Shown in pieces: positions 1 to 8,319 of a stretch of 22,320 nt of DNA. Source of the DNA: Prorocentrum cordatum (Eukaryota; Sar; Dinophyceae; Prorocentrales; Prorocentraceae); the NCBI GenBank assembly GCA_963575745.1, contig CAUYUJ010022080.1, forward strand, positions 82,501 to 104,820, given 5' to 3'. The translations under genes and the position numbers were made by a program. The stretch's first letter is position 1, and each line of letters opens with the position of its first letter. The notes under the pieces were generated by a model. It worked only from the letters and a program-made list of their open reading frames with translations. It had not been told where the DNA came from and did not search any database.

Positions 1-71
<71 letters not shown>
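1..71. repeat. (CTA)n microsatellite
   Basis: Uninterrupted CTA trinucleotide run that begins at the window edge, so the true array is probably longer. Confidence 0.97.
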
Positions 72-248
72 GTCCCTACTCATCATATCCATCCACCGTC
101 GTCTTCGCCATCATCCCCCACTCCTCCCTCTTCGTCCCCGTTCACGACGGAGGGGCGGGCTGGGCGCTTCGCCCGAGATGGCTTCGCCTCGCTTCTGACC
201 GTGTGGGCGCCAAACCCTTCGTGCTTCCATCGGCGGACAGCTACCCAG

Positions 249-323
249 GCGATACAACGGGTGCACAGCGAACTGGCTGAGAAGCTGGCACTGCCAGCCA
301 ATGCTCAACTTCGCGGCCCGCAG
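249..323 (+). CDS. Weak candidate exon, unknown protein
   Basis: I do not recognise this protein. The 75-nt segment is preceded by CTACCCAG|G and followed by CCGCAG|GAGGGA, which could be an AG acceptor and a GA-type donor of the kind dinoflagellates tolerate. Read in phase 0 it gives 25 residues containing AIQRVHSELAEKLALPANAQ. These look like an ordinary amphipathic helix rather than translated low-complexity DNA. The frame stays open beyond both edges, but outside them the translation degrades into Arg/Glu from a GA microsatellite. It could belong to the same plus-strand gene as the candidate at 1039-1203. No domain is visible and no start codon can be chosen, so chance is a real alternative. 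Confidence 0.2.
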
Positions 324-331
324 GAGGGAAT

Positions 332-357
332 AGAGAGAGAGAGAGAGAGAGAAAGAG
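332..357. repeat. (GA)n microsatellite
   Basis: Short GA dinucleotide run with one interruption near its end. Confidence 0.9.
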
Positions 358-918
358 AACCAACAGGTCGCCAGGGTGTCGCAAGGCAATCCTGGATGTC
401 CCAGGAGGTCGCCAGGATGCCCCACGAGAAGGGGAAGAGAGAACCAGGAAATCTCCAGGCAGCCCCGCAGCGCCACGCACGCCGATTTGCGATGGGCAGG
501 CATGTGCAGAGAACCGTGGCCTGGGAAGGGGAGCGCATAACGGTCTGGACGTCCAGACGGCGCATTAGGAGAAGGCTGCTCTGCCTGAAACCCGAGCTCC
601 GTATGGGATTCCCGGACTTCGGGGCCAAGCTCTGGAAATCGAAGAATCCCGCCAAGAATGGCTGGCGGGAGGCCCCACGGCACGCTCGACAGAGTCTGCC
701 ACGCGCACGGCCCACTGAATAGTGCCACGCCCTGCTTAAAAGAGAAGTCTTACACGCTACAACGATGCAAGGCGGCTCCTTTTGGAAACGAGGCTCTCAT
801 CCTGGCGCTGAGCACCTGTCTCAGATGCTCCAATTAATATGAGCATGGAGGGCGAGTCGATTTCAGAACGTGGTTCTCGCCGGAACAACGCCCAATTTCG
901 TTTCAGATGCTCCCAGAC
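358..918. other. No recognisable gene
   Basis: Moderately GC-rich sequence. Short imperfect copies of a GGTCGCCAGGRTG-like phrase occur near 366-420. Frames on both strands are open for about 100-200 codons, but their translations have no domain and no consistent codon pattern. It may be intron or intergenic sequence. Confidence 0.5.
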
Positions 919-1015
919 AAAAATTAGCCTGGCGAAGGACCCGACCATATGCAGTTGTGAATACCACACTTGTGAATGCCATCTTTGCCCGCGCTCCCTA
1001 TGTGGCCACAGCTTC
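919..1015. repeat. Dispersed repeat, copy 1
   Basis: About 90 bp starting AAATTAGCCTGGCGAAGGAC and ending CTCCCTATGTGGCCAC. It matches 7205-7293 with scattered substitutions, including the shared phrase ACCATATGCAGTTGTGAAT. Its right end is the same CTCCCTATGKGGCCAC phrase that occurs in every unit of the 89-bp satellite. Confidence 0.8.
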
Positions 1016-1038
1016 CCGCCGGAACCCGACATGGTCAG

Positions 1039-1203
1039 GAACACGTTCGTGGCCGTCTTCGCGGGCGCCGACGACGACACAGACGGCGCCCCTCTGACCG
1101 AGGAGCAAAAGCAGAAGAGGGCTTTGAGAGCCATGAGGGAGGAGGTGGCGTTGCACGTCGACACGGAGGAGTACGACGCCCAGGCGCGGTTGTTGAAGCA
1201 ACG
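1039..1203 (+). CDS. Candidate exon of an unrecognised protein
   Basis: Function unknown. An ATG at 1031 opens a frame, or the exon may start at 1039 after ATGGTCAG|G, a plausible acceptor. The translation includes FVAVFAGADDDTDGAPLTEE followed by a charged helical stretch with EEQKQKRALRAMREEV and EEYDAQARLLKQ. It has ordinary mixed composition, unlike the repeat-derived frames around it. The frame then runs without a stop into the 89-bp satellite (from about 1207), where the translation becomes repetitive. The real 3' boundary is therefore probably near 1200, but I see no convincing donor. It sits between two pieces of one repeat family: the dispersed repeat at 919-1015 on the left and the satellite on the right. 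The opposite strand gives a less protein-like reading. Confidence 0.35.
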
Positions 1204-1206
1204 CAT

Positions 1207-2220
1207 CTATGGGGCCACGATCCTCGTGAGGGGTGTGCCGAAATGGCCCGGGGCCGCCATGCGAACCTTGCCACTGGCGCCTCCGCTAGAGCTCCTGTGG
1301 GGCCACGATCCTCGTGCGGGGTGTGCCGAAATGCCCCGATGCCGCCATCCGAACCTTGCTACTGGCGCCTTCGCTGGAGCTCCTATGGGGCCACGATCCT
1401 CGTGAGGGGCGTGCCGAAATGGCTCGAGGACGGCATGCGAACCCTGCAACTGGGGCCTGCGGTGGAGCTCCCTATGGGGCCACGATCCACGTGAGGGGTG
1501 TGCCGAAATGGCCAGAGGCCGCCGTGCGAACCCTGCCATTGGCGCCGTCGGTGGAGCTCCCGGTGGGGCCACGATGCTCGTGAGCCGAAATGGCCCGAGG
1601 CCGCCGTGCAAACCCTGCCACTGGCGCCTTCGGCGGAGCTCCCTATGGGGCCACGATCCACGTGAGGGGTGTGCCGAAATGCCCCGAGACCGCCATGCGA
1701 GCGCTGCCACTGGGGGTCTTCGGTGGAGCTCCCCATGGGGCCACGATCCTCGTGAGGAGTATGCCGACATGGCCCGAGGCCGCCATGCGAACGCTGCCAC
1801 TGGGGCCTTCGGTGGAGCTCCCTATGGGAACCCTGCCACTGGGGCCTTCGGTGGAGCCCCCTATGGGGCCACGATCCTCGTGAGGGGTGTTCCGAAACGG
1901 CCCGAGGCCGCCGTGCGAACCCTGCCGCTACGATCCTCGTGAGGGGTGTGCCGACATGGCCCGAGGCCGCCATGCGAACCCTGCCACTGGCGTCTTCGGT
2001 GGAGCTCCCTATGGGGCCACGATCCTCGTGAGGGGTGTGCCGAAATCGCCCGAGGCCGCCATGCGAACGCTGCCACTGGGGCCTTCGGTGGAGCTCCCGA
2101 TGGGGCCACGATCCTCGTGAGGGGTGTGCCGAAATGGCCCGAGGCCGCCATGCGAACCCTGCCACTGGCGCCTTCGGTGGAGCTCCCTATGGGGCCACGA
2201 TCCTCGTGAGGGGTGTGCCG
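1207..2220. repeat. 89-bp satellite, array 1
   Basis: About twelve head-to-tail units, tracked by the phrase GGGGCCACGATCCTCGTGAG. Anchors fall at 1211, 1299, 1387, 1476, 1565, 1647, 1737, 1865, about 1928, 2012, 2102 and 2191. Most spacings are 88-90 bp. One unit (1565 to 1647) has a 7-bp deletion, one region (1810-1865) has a 40-bp internal duplication, and one unit near 1925 is truncated. 89 is not a multiple of 3 and the unit lacks stops in several frames, so long meaningless open frames arise on both strands. The array is cut by the N gap. Confidence 0.97.
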
Positions 2221-2320
2221 NNNNNNNNNNNNNNNNNNNNNNNNNNNNNNNNNNNNNNNNNNNNNNNNNNNNNNNNNNNNNNNNNNNNNNNNNNNNNNNN
2301 NNNNNNNNNNNNNNNNNNNN
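2221..2320. other. Assembly gap (100 N)
   Basis: Exactly 100 undetermined bases, a conventional placeholder of unknown true length. It separates two unrelated satellites, so open frames that appear to cross it are artefacts. Confidence 0.99.
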
Positions 2321-2990
2321 TCCAGGTCGCCCAGGCGGATGTCTAGCATGAAGATGTGTTGAGGACGTCTCGAACGAACCGCTTGTTATGACGTGCCCAG
2401 GTCGCCCAGGCGGATGTCTAACATGAAGATGTGTTGAGGGTGTCTCGAGCGAGACGCTTGCTTTCACGTGTCCAGGTCGCCCAGGCGGATGTCTAGCATG
2501 AAGATGTGTTGAGGACGTCTCGAACGAACCGCTTGTTATGACGTGCCCAGGTCGCCCAGGCGGATGTCTAACATGAAGATGTGTTGAGGGTGTCTCGAGC
2601 GAGACGCTTGCTTTCACGTGTCCAGGTCGCCCAGGCGGATGTCTAGCATGAAGATGTGTTGAGGACGTCTCGAACGAACCGCTTGTTATGACGTGCCCAG
2701 GTCGCCCAGGCGGATGTCTAACATGAAGATGTGTTGAGGGTGTCTCGAGCGAGACGCTTGCTTTCACGTGTCCAGGTCGCCCAGGCAGATGTCTAGCATG
2801 AGGATTCGGGCAGGTTGTCTCAAGCGAAGCGCTTGCCTTCATACGTCCAGGTTGCTCAGGCAGATGTCTAGCATGAGGAGGTGTTGAGAATTTCTCGAGT
2901 GAGACACTTGTTTTCACGTGCCCAGTTCGCCCAGGCGGATGTCTAGCATAAGGATGTGATGAGGATGTCTCGAGCGAGACGCTTGTCGCA
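2321..2990. repeat. 75-bp satellite with 150-bp higher-order unit
   Basis: Nine copies with an exact 75-bp step: the phrase CCAGGTCGCCCAGGCGGATG starts at 2322, 2397, 2472, 2547, 2622 and 2697, with diverged copies from 2772, 2847 and 2922. Odd and even copies differ consistently (GAGGACGTCTCGAACGAACC against GAGGGTGTCTCGAGCGAGAC), so the leftmost copies form near-identical 150-bp dimers and the rightmost are diverged monomers. 75 bp is 25 codons, so the minus strand is open as a 25-residue repeat. This can arise without selection and I do not call it a gene. Confidence 0.96.
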
Positions 2991-3009
2991 GTAGAGTGCA
3001 TCGCAGTCC

Positions 3010-3165
3010 AACCCCACCCTTCCGTGGGGCGTCCCCTGGCGCACTGGTGCGTCCCCTGGCGCGTCCCTTGCGACGTTCTGGCGTGACGTGCCCTGGCACG
3101 TCCCCTAGCACACCACTCGGCGTGGCACGTTCCCTGGCTCGTCCTCTGTCGCGGTCGAGCTTACG
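3010..3165. repeat. Degenerate GTCCCCTGGC repeats
   Basis: Several imperfect copies of GCGTCCCCTGGCGC and CACGTCCCCT at irregular spacing. It reads as a decayed minisatellite. Confidence 0.6.
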
Positions 3166-3764
3166 ATCCAGATCAGTTCGGTCTAGACTCGGATGCAAAG
3201 CAAGACTTGATCCACAACGCTATCATAATCACGGCACGGCACATCGCAAGTCAGCACCGCGGAGCACAGCACAGCCCTTGGCACGGTACATCAAGATCGA
3301 TACACTCAGCATTGCAATTGCCCGTCGCCCTATCAGGTGTCTTGAAAATGTCACCATGCCTCACATTTCGACATTCCTTTCTGGGTTCGTGGGTCGATCA
3401 TGTTTGCGTCTCCGGGGATGGTTTGGAACATTTCTCAGAAGGCCAGCGGACTTCCGGACCTTCTGAGAAGGCCTTCTCCTTCTCACTTCCCCCTCTCGCT
3501 CGCAGCCAAGAAGTCAGCACTAAATCAGCGTTGGTGGGCTGCAGTCCACATCAGAAGCAGCTCAAACGCAGCAGTGAATAATGAACACAGTCAGCGCGAA
3601 GGCAACACACTGGTAGCCGCCTTTTCTCGCAGCAACGCGGGCCTGGAAATGGGCTCCAATTCGGTCTCAGAGTGGCGTTTCAACAATATCGTCATAAAAC
3701 GGGTTCTGGGTCGAGGTGACTACCATACTCTAGCATTATCATCCTCATCCCCATTTTCCCGCGC
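3166..3764. other. No recognisable gene
   Basis: Mostly unique sequence with open frames of 90-150 codons on the plus strand. No domain, splice pair or start context persuaded me. The only structure seen is the inverted repeat at 3432-3469. Confidence 0.5.
3432..3469. repeat. Perfect 11-bp inverted repeat
   Basis: Arms TTCTCAGAAGG (3432-3442) and CCTTCTGAGAA (3459-3469) are exact reverse complements around a 16-nt spacer. They could form a hairpin. Nothing nearby marks it as a terminator. Confidence 0.75.
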
Positions 3765-4045
3765 ATCCCCCCCCCTCTCTCTCTTTCTCTTTGCCCTTCC
3801 CAAGCTCACGCTGGCCCTGTCTCTGTCTGTCTGTCTGTCTGTCTTTCTTCCTTTCTATCTTTCTCTCTCCGCCTCTCTCCCCCAGATCCCTTCATGTTTG
3901 GGTCAGAACATTTGTTGTTGTATCCCTCTCTCTCTGTCTCCATCTCTATCTCTCCTTTTGTTTGTCTCTCTCTCTCTCTCTACCCGTCTGAGTCTCTGTA
4001 TCTCTAAGTCTATCTCTCCATCCATTCTTCTCTTTGTTTTTCTTC
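3765..4045. repeat. Pyrimidine-rich tract with (CTGT)n
   Basis: CT-dominated low-complexity DNA containing a CTGT tetranucleotide run near 3818-3844 and several (CT)n runs. The purine strand reads as Arg/Glu-rich and the other strand as Leu/Ser-rich, which is a compositional artefact. Confidence 0.9.
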
Positions 4046-4306
4046 TTTTTTTGGACGTGTGGGGTGGGACCGCAGTGGACAGGAGTCGCCCAGCCGTGAA
4101 ACCGATTTCGGCTTCGGCTCGAGCCGTGCGTGTGGGCATGGGGAAGCTGCGCAAGGGCGGGAGAGATTCCGGCCCTGTTAGGGCCGGGAGCCAACGTCCG
4201 CCTCCTCCCCCCGCTTGCCCCCCTCTGGGCGGTGTCTCCCGCGGTCGTCGCTCGGTGTCTCGCGGTTGTCCCGTGGGTGCCCCGCTGCCTGCCCCTTGGT
4301 CATCCC
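4046..4306. other. No recognisable gene
   Basis: GC-rich sequence between a pyrimidine tract and a minisatellite. No splice pair or domain seen. Confidence 0.4.
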
Positions 4307-4502
4307 GTGGTTGTCCGATTGTTGCCCCGATGGTTGTCCCGCTGATCGTCCCGACGGTTGTCCCGATGGTTGCCCCGATGGTTGTCCCGATGGTTGCTCC
4401 AATGGGTGCCCCGATGGTTGTCCTGGTGGTTGTCCTGGTGGTTGTCCCGACGGTTGTCCCGATGCTTGTCCCGATGGTTGTCCCGAGGGTTGTTCTGATG
4501 GC
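4307..4502. repeat. 12-bp minisatellite (GATGGTTGTCCC)
   Basis: About sixteen imperfect 12-bp units. Because 12 is a multiple of 3, each frame yields a four-residue repeat: PDGC on the plus strand, GQPS or DNHR on the minus strand. All six frames behave alike, which argues against any one being selected as protein. Confidence 0.93.
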
Positions 4503-4947
4503 TTTTTTCCGATGGCTGTTCGTCCTCCAGACGTCGTGCGGGACACTTCACCTTGCCCAGTTTCCGGTCCCGCCTCGAAATCAAGCGCAAGTCTTCCCAC
4601 GACGTGGCGACGCCCCCGGACCCCCCATTTTGAGAGTCGACGCCGACACTGGTGACTGCAGTTTGTTCGTTGGCCCCGCGGCCGCGCTGCGCGTCCATCG
4701 ACAGTGAAATTCGGGGGCCAGGGCGTCGGATAAAGACCTGCGTTTTATGTCGAGGAGGGCTGTGGGGCCCTCGCGGATCGAGCCGGCTTGGAGTTTCGGC
4801 CGTGTTTGCTCTCGACGGTGTGCCACTTCCCCGCGATGCCTGCGGTCGGGGGTGGGGGGTCAAGGCAGACAGCCCCCCGAAGCCACGGCTCCCCGCAGCA
4901 GGCACAAAGGGAAGACATCCAGGCTCGGAGTCGCTGAGGCATCCCTG
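4503..4947. other. No recognisable gene
   Basis: GC-rich sequence. Long frames cross it on both strands but none has a recognisable domain. Confidence 0.4.
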
Positions 4948-5089
4948 GGCATCGCTCGGACGTGCGGTGCTTTCCTCGGCGACGCCGGCGCCAGAAGTTC
5001 TGGACCATCTCGGGGCATCTTGGACCCTCGAGACGGCAAGCACGCACGAAGCCAAGCAATGCACCGGGATGTCTCGTCCGAGCGATGGC
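4948..5089 (-). mobile_element. MITE-like short inverted-repeat element, copy A
   Basis: Ends are CATCGCTCGGACG (4950-4962) and its exact reverse complement CGTCCGAGCGATG (5075-5087). Read on the minus strand, the interior aligns with 10796-10920: shared phrases include GGCTTCGTGCGTG or close variants, GAGATGGTCC against CGATGGTCC, and CGCCGAGGAAA against CGCCGAAGGAAA. Two diverged copies in opposite orientations with matching inverted ends suggest a non-autonomous DNA element of about 125-140 bp. No transposase is present. A short structured repeat of another origin remains possible. Confidence 0.6.
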
Positions 5090-5226
5090 AGGGCTCGAGG
5101 TTCGGATCTCGGGATGTCGCTCCTCTCCCGGCGGGCCGGCGAGGCCTCCGCCCGCGCGCTCGCACCGAGAGCAGCTCGGGCCCCGAGAGGCCACAGACAA
5201 GTAATTCGGAGGATCGCCGGTCGGGA

Positions 5227-5352
5227 GAGGGAGGGCGAGGAGGAGGAGGAGGAGAAGGAGGAGGGCGAGGAGGAGGAGGAGGAGGAGGAGGAGGAGGGCG
5301 AGGAGGAGGAGGAGGAGGAGGAGGAGGAGGAGGAGGAGGAGGAGGGGGGGGG
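5227..5352. repeat. (GGA)n purine tract
   Basis: Nearly pure GGA repeats ending in a G run. Open frames across it give poly-Glu, poly-Gly, poly-Ser or poly-Leu depending on frame and strand. Confidence 0.96.
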
Positions 5353-5566
5353 ACAGGGGGTCCATTGGAGGTCTATCCAGTCTGTGCGTTCGGAAGGGTG
5401 GCCCCCAGCAGGCGGTGACGTCCATGCAGGCGGTCCCGCCCACCAAGGGGTCCACCGCCTTTGCGAAGCACCTGGCGTGGCCACTGCCGCCCCAGCAGAC
5501 GGTGCAGCTGCCGCTGCAGCTGCCGCTGGAGGACCCCAAGGGGAGGCCTGGCCTGCCTCCTCGGAG

Positions 5567-5620
5567 GGTGTCAATCTGGCCGGCCAGGTCGCAGAGCTGG
5601 TGCCCACACTCGAGACCCAG
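5567..5620 (+). CDS. Weak candidate micro-exon
   Basis: A 54-nt segment lies between CCTCCTCGGAG|G and CGAGACCCAG|GTACGC. The second is a good canonical donor, and the first is an AG|G acceptor with a modest pyrimidine tract. In phase 0 it encodes 18 residues, GVNLAGQVAELVPTLETQ, which read like normal protein. Upstream sequence in the same frame is Ala/Gly-rich. No partner exon or domain is recognised, so this is only a splice-signal-based suggestion. Confidence 0.2.
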
Positions 5621-6247
5621 GTACGCATGCGGTGTTCTTGGCGCAGCGCCATCCCTCGGGCAAGCTGCGCCAAGTTGTGGGAGCGGGGGTCTCTTCCGGA
5701 TGCCATCAGCGGATCTAGACTGGAGAAGCGGCAGGTTGAAGAGACCTGTATTCGACTATACGTGAGAGTGATCCTTTGCCGCAGTGACCCTGTGCGGACC
5801 CAGAAGGGCCCCCCGATCGCTGAAAGCGATGCGATAGCAGCGGCCTGCGCGCTTGGGTTTGGCCTCCTCGTGCCCCCCAGAATCCGCGCACCAAAGGTTA
5901 CTCTTGCCAAGGGTCACTCTTACGTGCAGCCGATGGATGAGCAAGGAAATTTCGATCCTGAACATCAGGATGAGCGCAATCAGCAGGGCATGGGCATCCA
6001 CAATGTGCGTCGATCCCCAAGGGGGGCCGCGCGCATCGATACATTCTACACTATGTTCGTTTGCGGGCGTTTTCTGGCCATATCGCCTGGGTAACGATAT
6101 ATCGTATATCTGTACGGCCAGCCAGAGGCCGATGCTGATATATGTATCCATATACGTGTATGTTTAAACACATTCATATATAAATTCTATGTGTGGGACC
6201 GAAACCATTATACCAACCGTCTCCATCCATCGAACAATTCTCGTTCT
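5621..6247. other. No recognisable gene
   Basis: A plus-strand frame stays open to a stop at about 6092-6094 with ordinary-looking composition (for example YVQPMDEQGNFDPEHQDERN), but I recognise no family and no splice boundaries. 6120-6190 is AT-rich with ATATAC-type dyads. Confidence 0.4.
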
Positions 6248-6279
6248 CTCTCTCTCTCTCTCTCTCCCTCTCTCCCTTT
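6248..6279. repeat. (CT)n microsatellite
   Basis: CT dinucleotide run directly before the first long direct repeat. Confidence 0.95.
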
Positions 6280-6281
6280 CT

Positions 6282-6455
6282 ACTTACGCAGGACGAGAGA
6301 TTTCCCCCTTGACGTCGAAGAGGACCATCCCCGTCCCCCGTAGAATCTTAACACGGGGGGGGCCTGCGGTCGACGGATCCCATTCTTGTCGGTTCCCGGA
6401 GCGAATTTCATATTATACATTCAAAACGTGGTAGACATGAGATCCGCCGTAAAAA
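6282..6455 (+). repeat. Long direct repeat, left copy
   Basis: Starts ACTTACGCAGGAC and ends ATGAGATCCGCCGTAAAA. It matches 7024-7208 over its full length, including a perfect stretch covering CCCCCGTAGAATCTTAACAC and the following G run. The interval between copies is about 570 bp. The arrangement resembles short terminal direct repeats of a retroelement, but the ends are not TG...CA and I saw no primer-binding site or coding capacity. Confidence 0.85.
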
Positions 6456-6704
6456 AACAGAGTCCGACGCGGATCCCGAAAATCAGAAATTGGATCCGCG
6501 CGCACGGAAATGGGATCCGGCGCGATTTCACGATTACGGTAAGGTTGGAAATCGGATCCGTGCGACCCTCATTGGGTTCGCTGCTATGATTTCCCAGAGG
6601 GCCCGTGTACCGCGCGGGACCGTGAGGTTCAGCGCCACGAGGAAAAAAATCGGCCTGGGGATGGGCATTTTTGGCATCCGACCTGTCCTTTGCCGCATGC
6701 GGCA

Positions 6705-6955
6705 CATCTCTTTTCTGCGGCTTCCGTGGACGACGTTTCGGCGCGTGCGTCCCACAGTGATTGGGGCAGAAGCCACCAGCGTGAAAGGGTGCTGCCCTCC
6801 ACTCCGCCGCGCTTTGAGAGGAAGCGACCTTTTTGAAAAGACGCTGCCGTCCAGTCCGCAGTGGTTGGGCCAGAGCCACCGTTTTGAATAGGTACCGCCT
6901 TCCTCTCCACCATGCTTTTGGGCGGCAGCCACCGTGACGCGGCACCGAACGCCGC
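6705..6955. repeat. Degenerate ~52-bp tandem repeat
   Basis: Three to five imperfect units of about 52 bp. The phrase GGGCAGAAGCCACC and its relatives (GAGGAAGCGACC, GGCCAGAGCCACC, GGCGGCAGCCACC) recur near 6765, 6817, 6869 and 6920. It lies wholly between the two long direct repeats. Confidence 0.65.
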
Positions 6956-7023
6956 GCGTCGTGCCACCGCGCGGTGGGAACTTCAGGGGGCCCGTTGGGT
7001 CGAGAGACGCAGGGCGTTGGCGC

Positions 7024-7208
7024 ACTTACGCAGGACAAAGGATTTTCGTCTTGACGTCGAAAAGGACCACCCGCGTCCCCCGTAGAATCTTAACACGGGG
7101 GGGGCCTGCGGTCGACGGATCCTTGTCGGTTCCTGGAGCGAATTTCGTAATATATATATATATATATACATATATTCAAACGTGGTAGACATGAGATCCG
7201 CCGTAAAA
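7024..7208 (+). repeat. Long direct repeat, right copy
   Basis: Second copy of the repeat at 6282-6455. It is about 11 bp longer, mainly because a (TA)n run at 7148-7168 has expanded where the left copy has only a short AT stretch. Its right end overlaps the start of the dispersed repeat at 7205. Confidence 0.85.
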
Positions 7209-7325
7209 TTAGCCTGACGAAGGACCCAACCATATGCAGTTGTGAATGCCGCAATTGTGAGTACCATCTTCGCCCGCGCTCCCTGTGGGGCCACGAACCG
7301 TGCGAGGGGCGTACCGAAATTCGTG
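7205..7325 (+). repeat. Dispersed repeat, copy 2, with a single 89-bp-family unit
   Basis: 7205-7293 matches 919-1015. The match runs on without a break into CTCCCTGTGGGGCCACGAAC and then GAGGGGCGTACCGAAAT (7282-7321), which is half of one unit of the 89-bp satellite. Here the two parts are contiguous and unamplified. Confidence 0.8.
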
Positions 7326-7903
7326 GCGGGGTACACAATACGAAGAAAGACGGTCGGTCTGAGTGCGAGAGGCTGAGGACGGGTGAGCCTGAGCGCGAGT
7401 GGAGTCTGACTGTGAATGAGTCTGCGTGCGAATCAACGTACATAAGTGTCGACGCCCACGTCGGCACGCTCCTCACGAGGACCGCGCCCGCTTCCTTCCT
7501 TTTCTTTTTCCGCCTCTTTGCCCGTTCGCGCCGATGTGCATGGCTGCGGGCGCGGCGCTGCACGGAGTCCCCGCGACGCGCGCTGGTCGCCCCGAAGGGG
7601 TCCTGGCGACGCGCGCAGGTCGTCCGCTGCGCGCAGCAGGGAGAGCGAGCAGGCTGGCTGATAGCGGGCAAGGCTGTGGCCGCTGGGCGGAGAGACGACG
7701 GGGGCGAGCGAGGCTCTGGGCAGAGCGCAGCGCGAAATTCCCGGGTCACGCGCTGGTCGCCCTGAGAGGGTCCCAGCGACGCGCGCGGGTTGCCCGCGGC
7801 GCGAAGCCAAACAGTCAGACCGTCGAGAGACGGCGAAACTCGGGCGTGTCGCTGCTCAAGTCAAGCCTGGCGGATCAACTCGTGACCAAAGCCAAACCGA
7901 CTG
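7326..7903. other. No recognisable gene; one 60-bp direct repeat pair
   Basis: GC-rich sequence. 7575-7637 and 7747-7806 are imperfect direct copies of a segment built on ACGCGCTGGTCGCCC and GCGACGCGCGC, 170 bp apart. Open frames on both strands are Arg/Ala-rich and unrecognised. Confidence 0.55.
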
Positions 7904-8240
7904 TAAAAAAAAAATAAAAAATAATTTAACATAATATAAAGAATGAAAACTAAAAAAAAAATATGCTAAATCCATAAATGAAAAAAAGAAAAAACAATTA
8001 AAAAATGATTAAAAAAAATAGATCAGAACAAAAAAAAAAAGAAAAAAACGCCTCGCCAACAACGAAATACCACCCACCTATCAAACACACCCACAACATA
8101 TCCTAACAGCTCTCCATCAAAATAATAAAACCCCCGTACCCCAACCTCGCCACCAACCCCACAAAAGCCCCCCCACCGATACACACCAATCGACCACCGT
8201 CAACACCCACCACCAAATTATAAATACACCCACCATAAAA
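7904..8240. other. A-rich then G-poor island, no gene
   Basis: 7904-8048 is dominated by A runs and is strongly AT-rich. 8049-8240 switches to a C/A-rich plus strand with very few G (about 7 in the 120 bases 8101-8220). Neither half codes for anything recognisable. The change from GC-rich flanks is abrupt on the left at the run of A after ACCGACTGT. Confidence 0.8.
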
Positions 8241-8319
8241 CATAGCCTAGCTCCTCTAGGGGGAGTGCGTCCTCCACGTTCGACTCCTTCGTTGGCAAAC
8301 CCTCAAAAACGACTGTGCT

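Noticed and set aside
1207-2220. Long overlapping open frames on both strands giving repeats such as GATILVRGVPKWPEAAMRTLP
   Set aside because: The 89-bp unit shifts frame at each copy, and similar readings appear in several frames. This is what a stop-poor satellite gives without selection.
2321-2990. CRISPR-like array
   Set aside because: Repeats are directly adjacent 75-bp copies with no unique spacers, and the context is eukaryotic. The same applies to the other tandem arrays.
2009-3001. Minus-strand 330-codon open frame with a 25-residue repeat
   Set aside because: It crosses the N gap and joins two unrelated satellites, so the combined protein cannot be real. The 75-bp period alone explains the open frame.
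4215-4655. Cysteine-rich PDGC-repeat protein (metallothionein or knottin-like)
   Set aside because: Produced by a 12-bp minisatellite that gives equally regular readings in other frames and on the other strand. No signal peptide or flanking domain.
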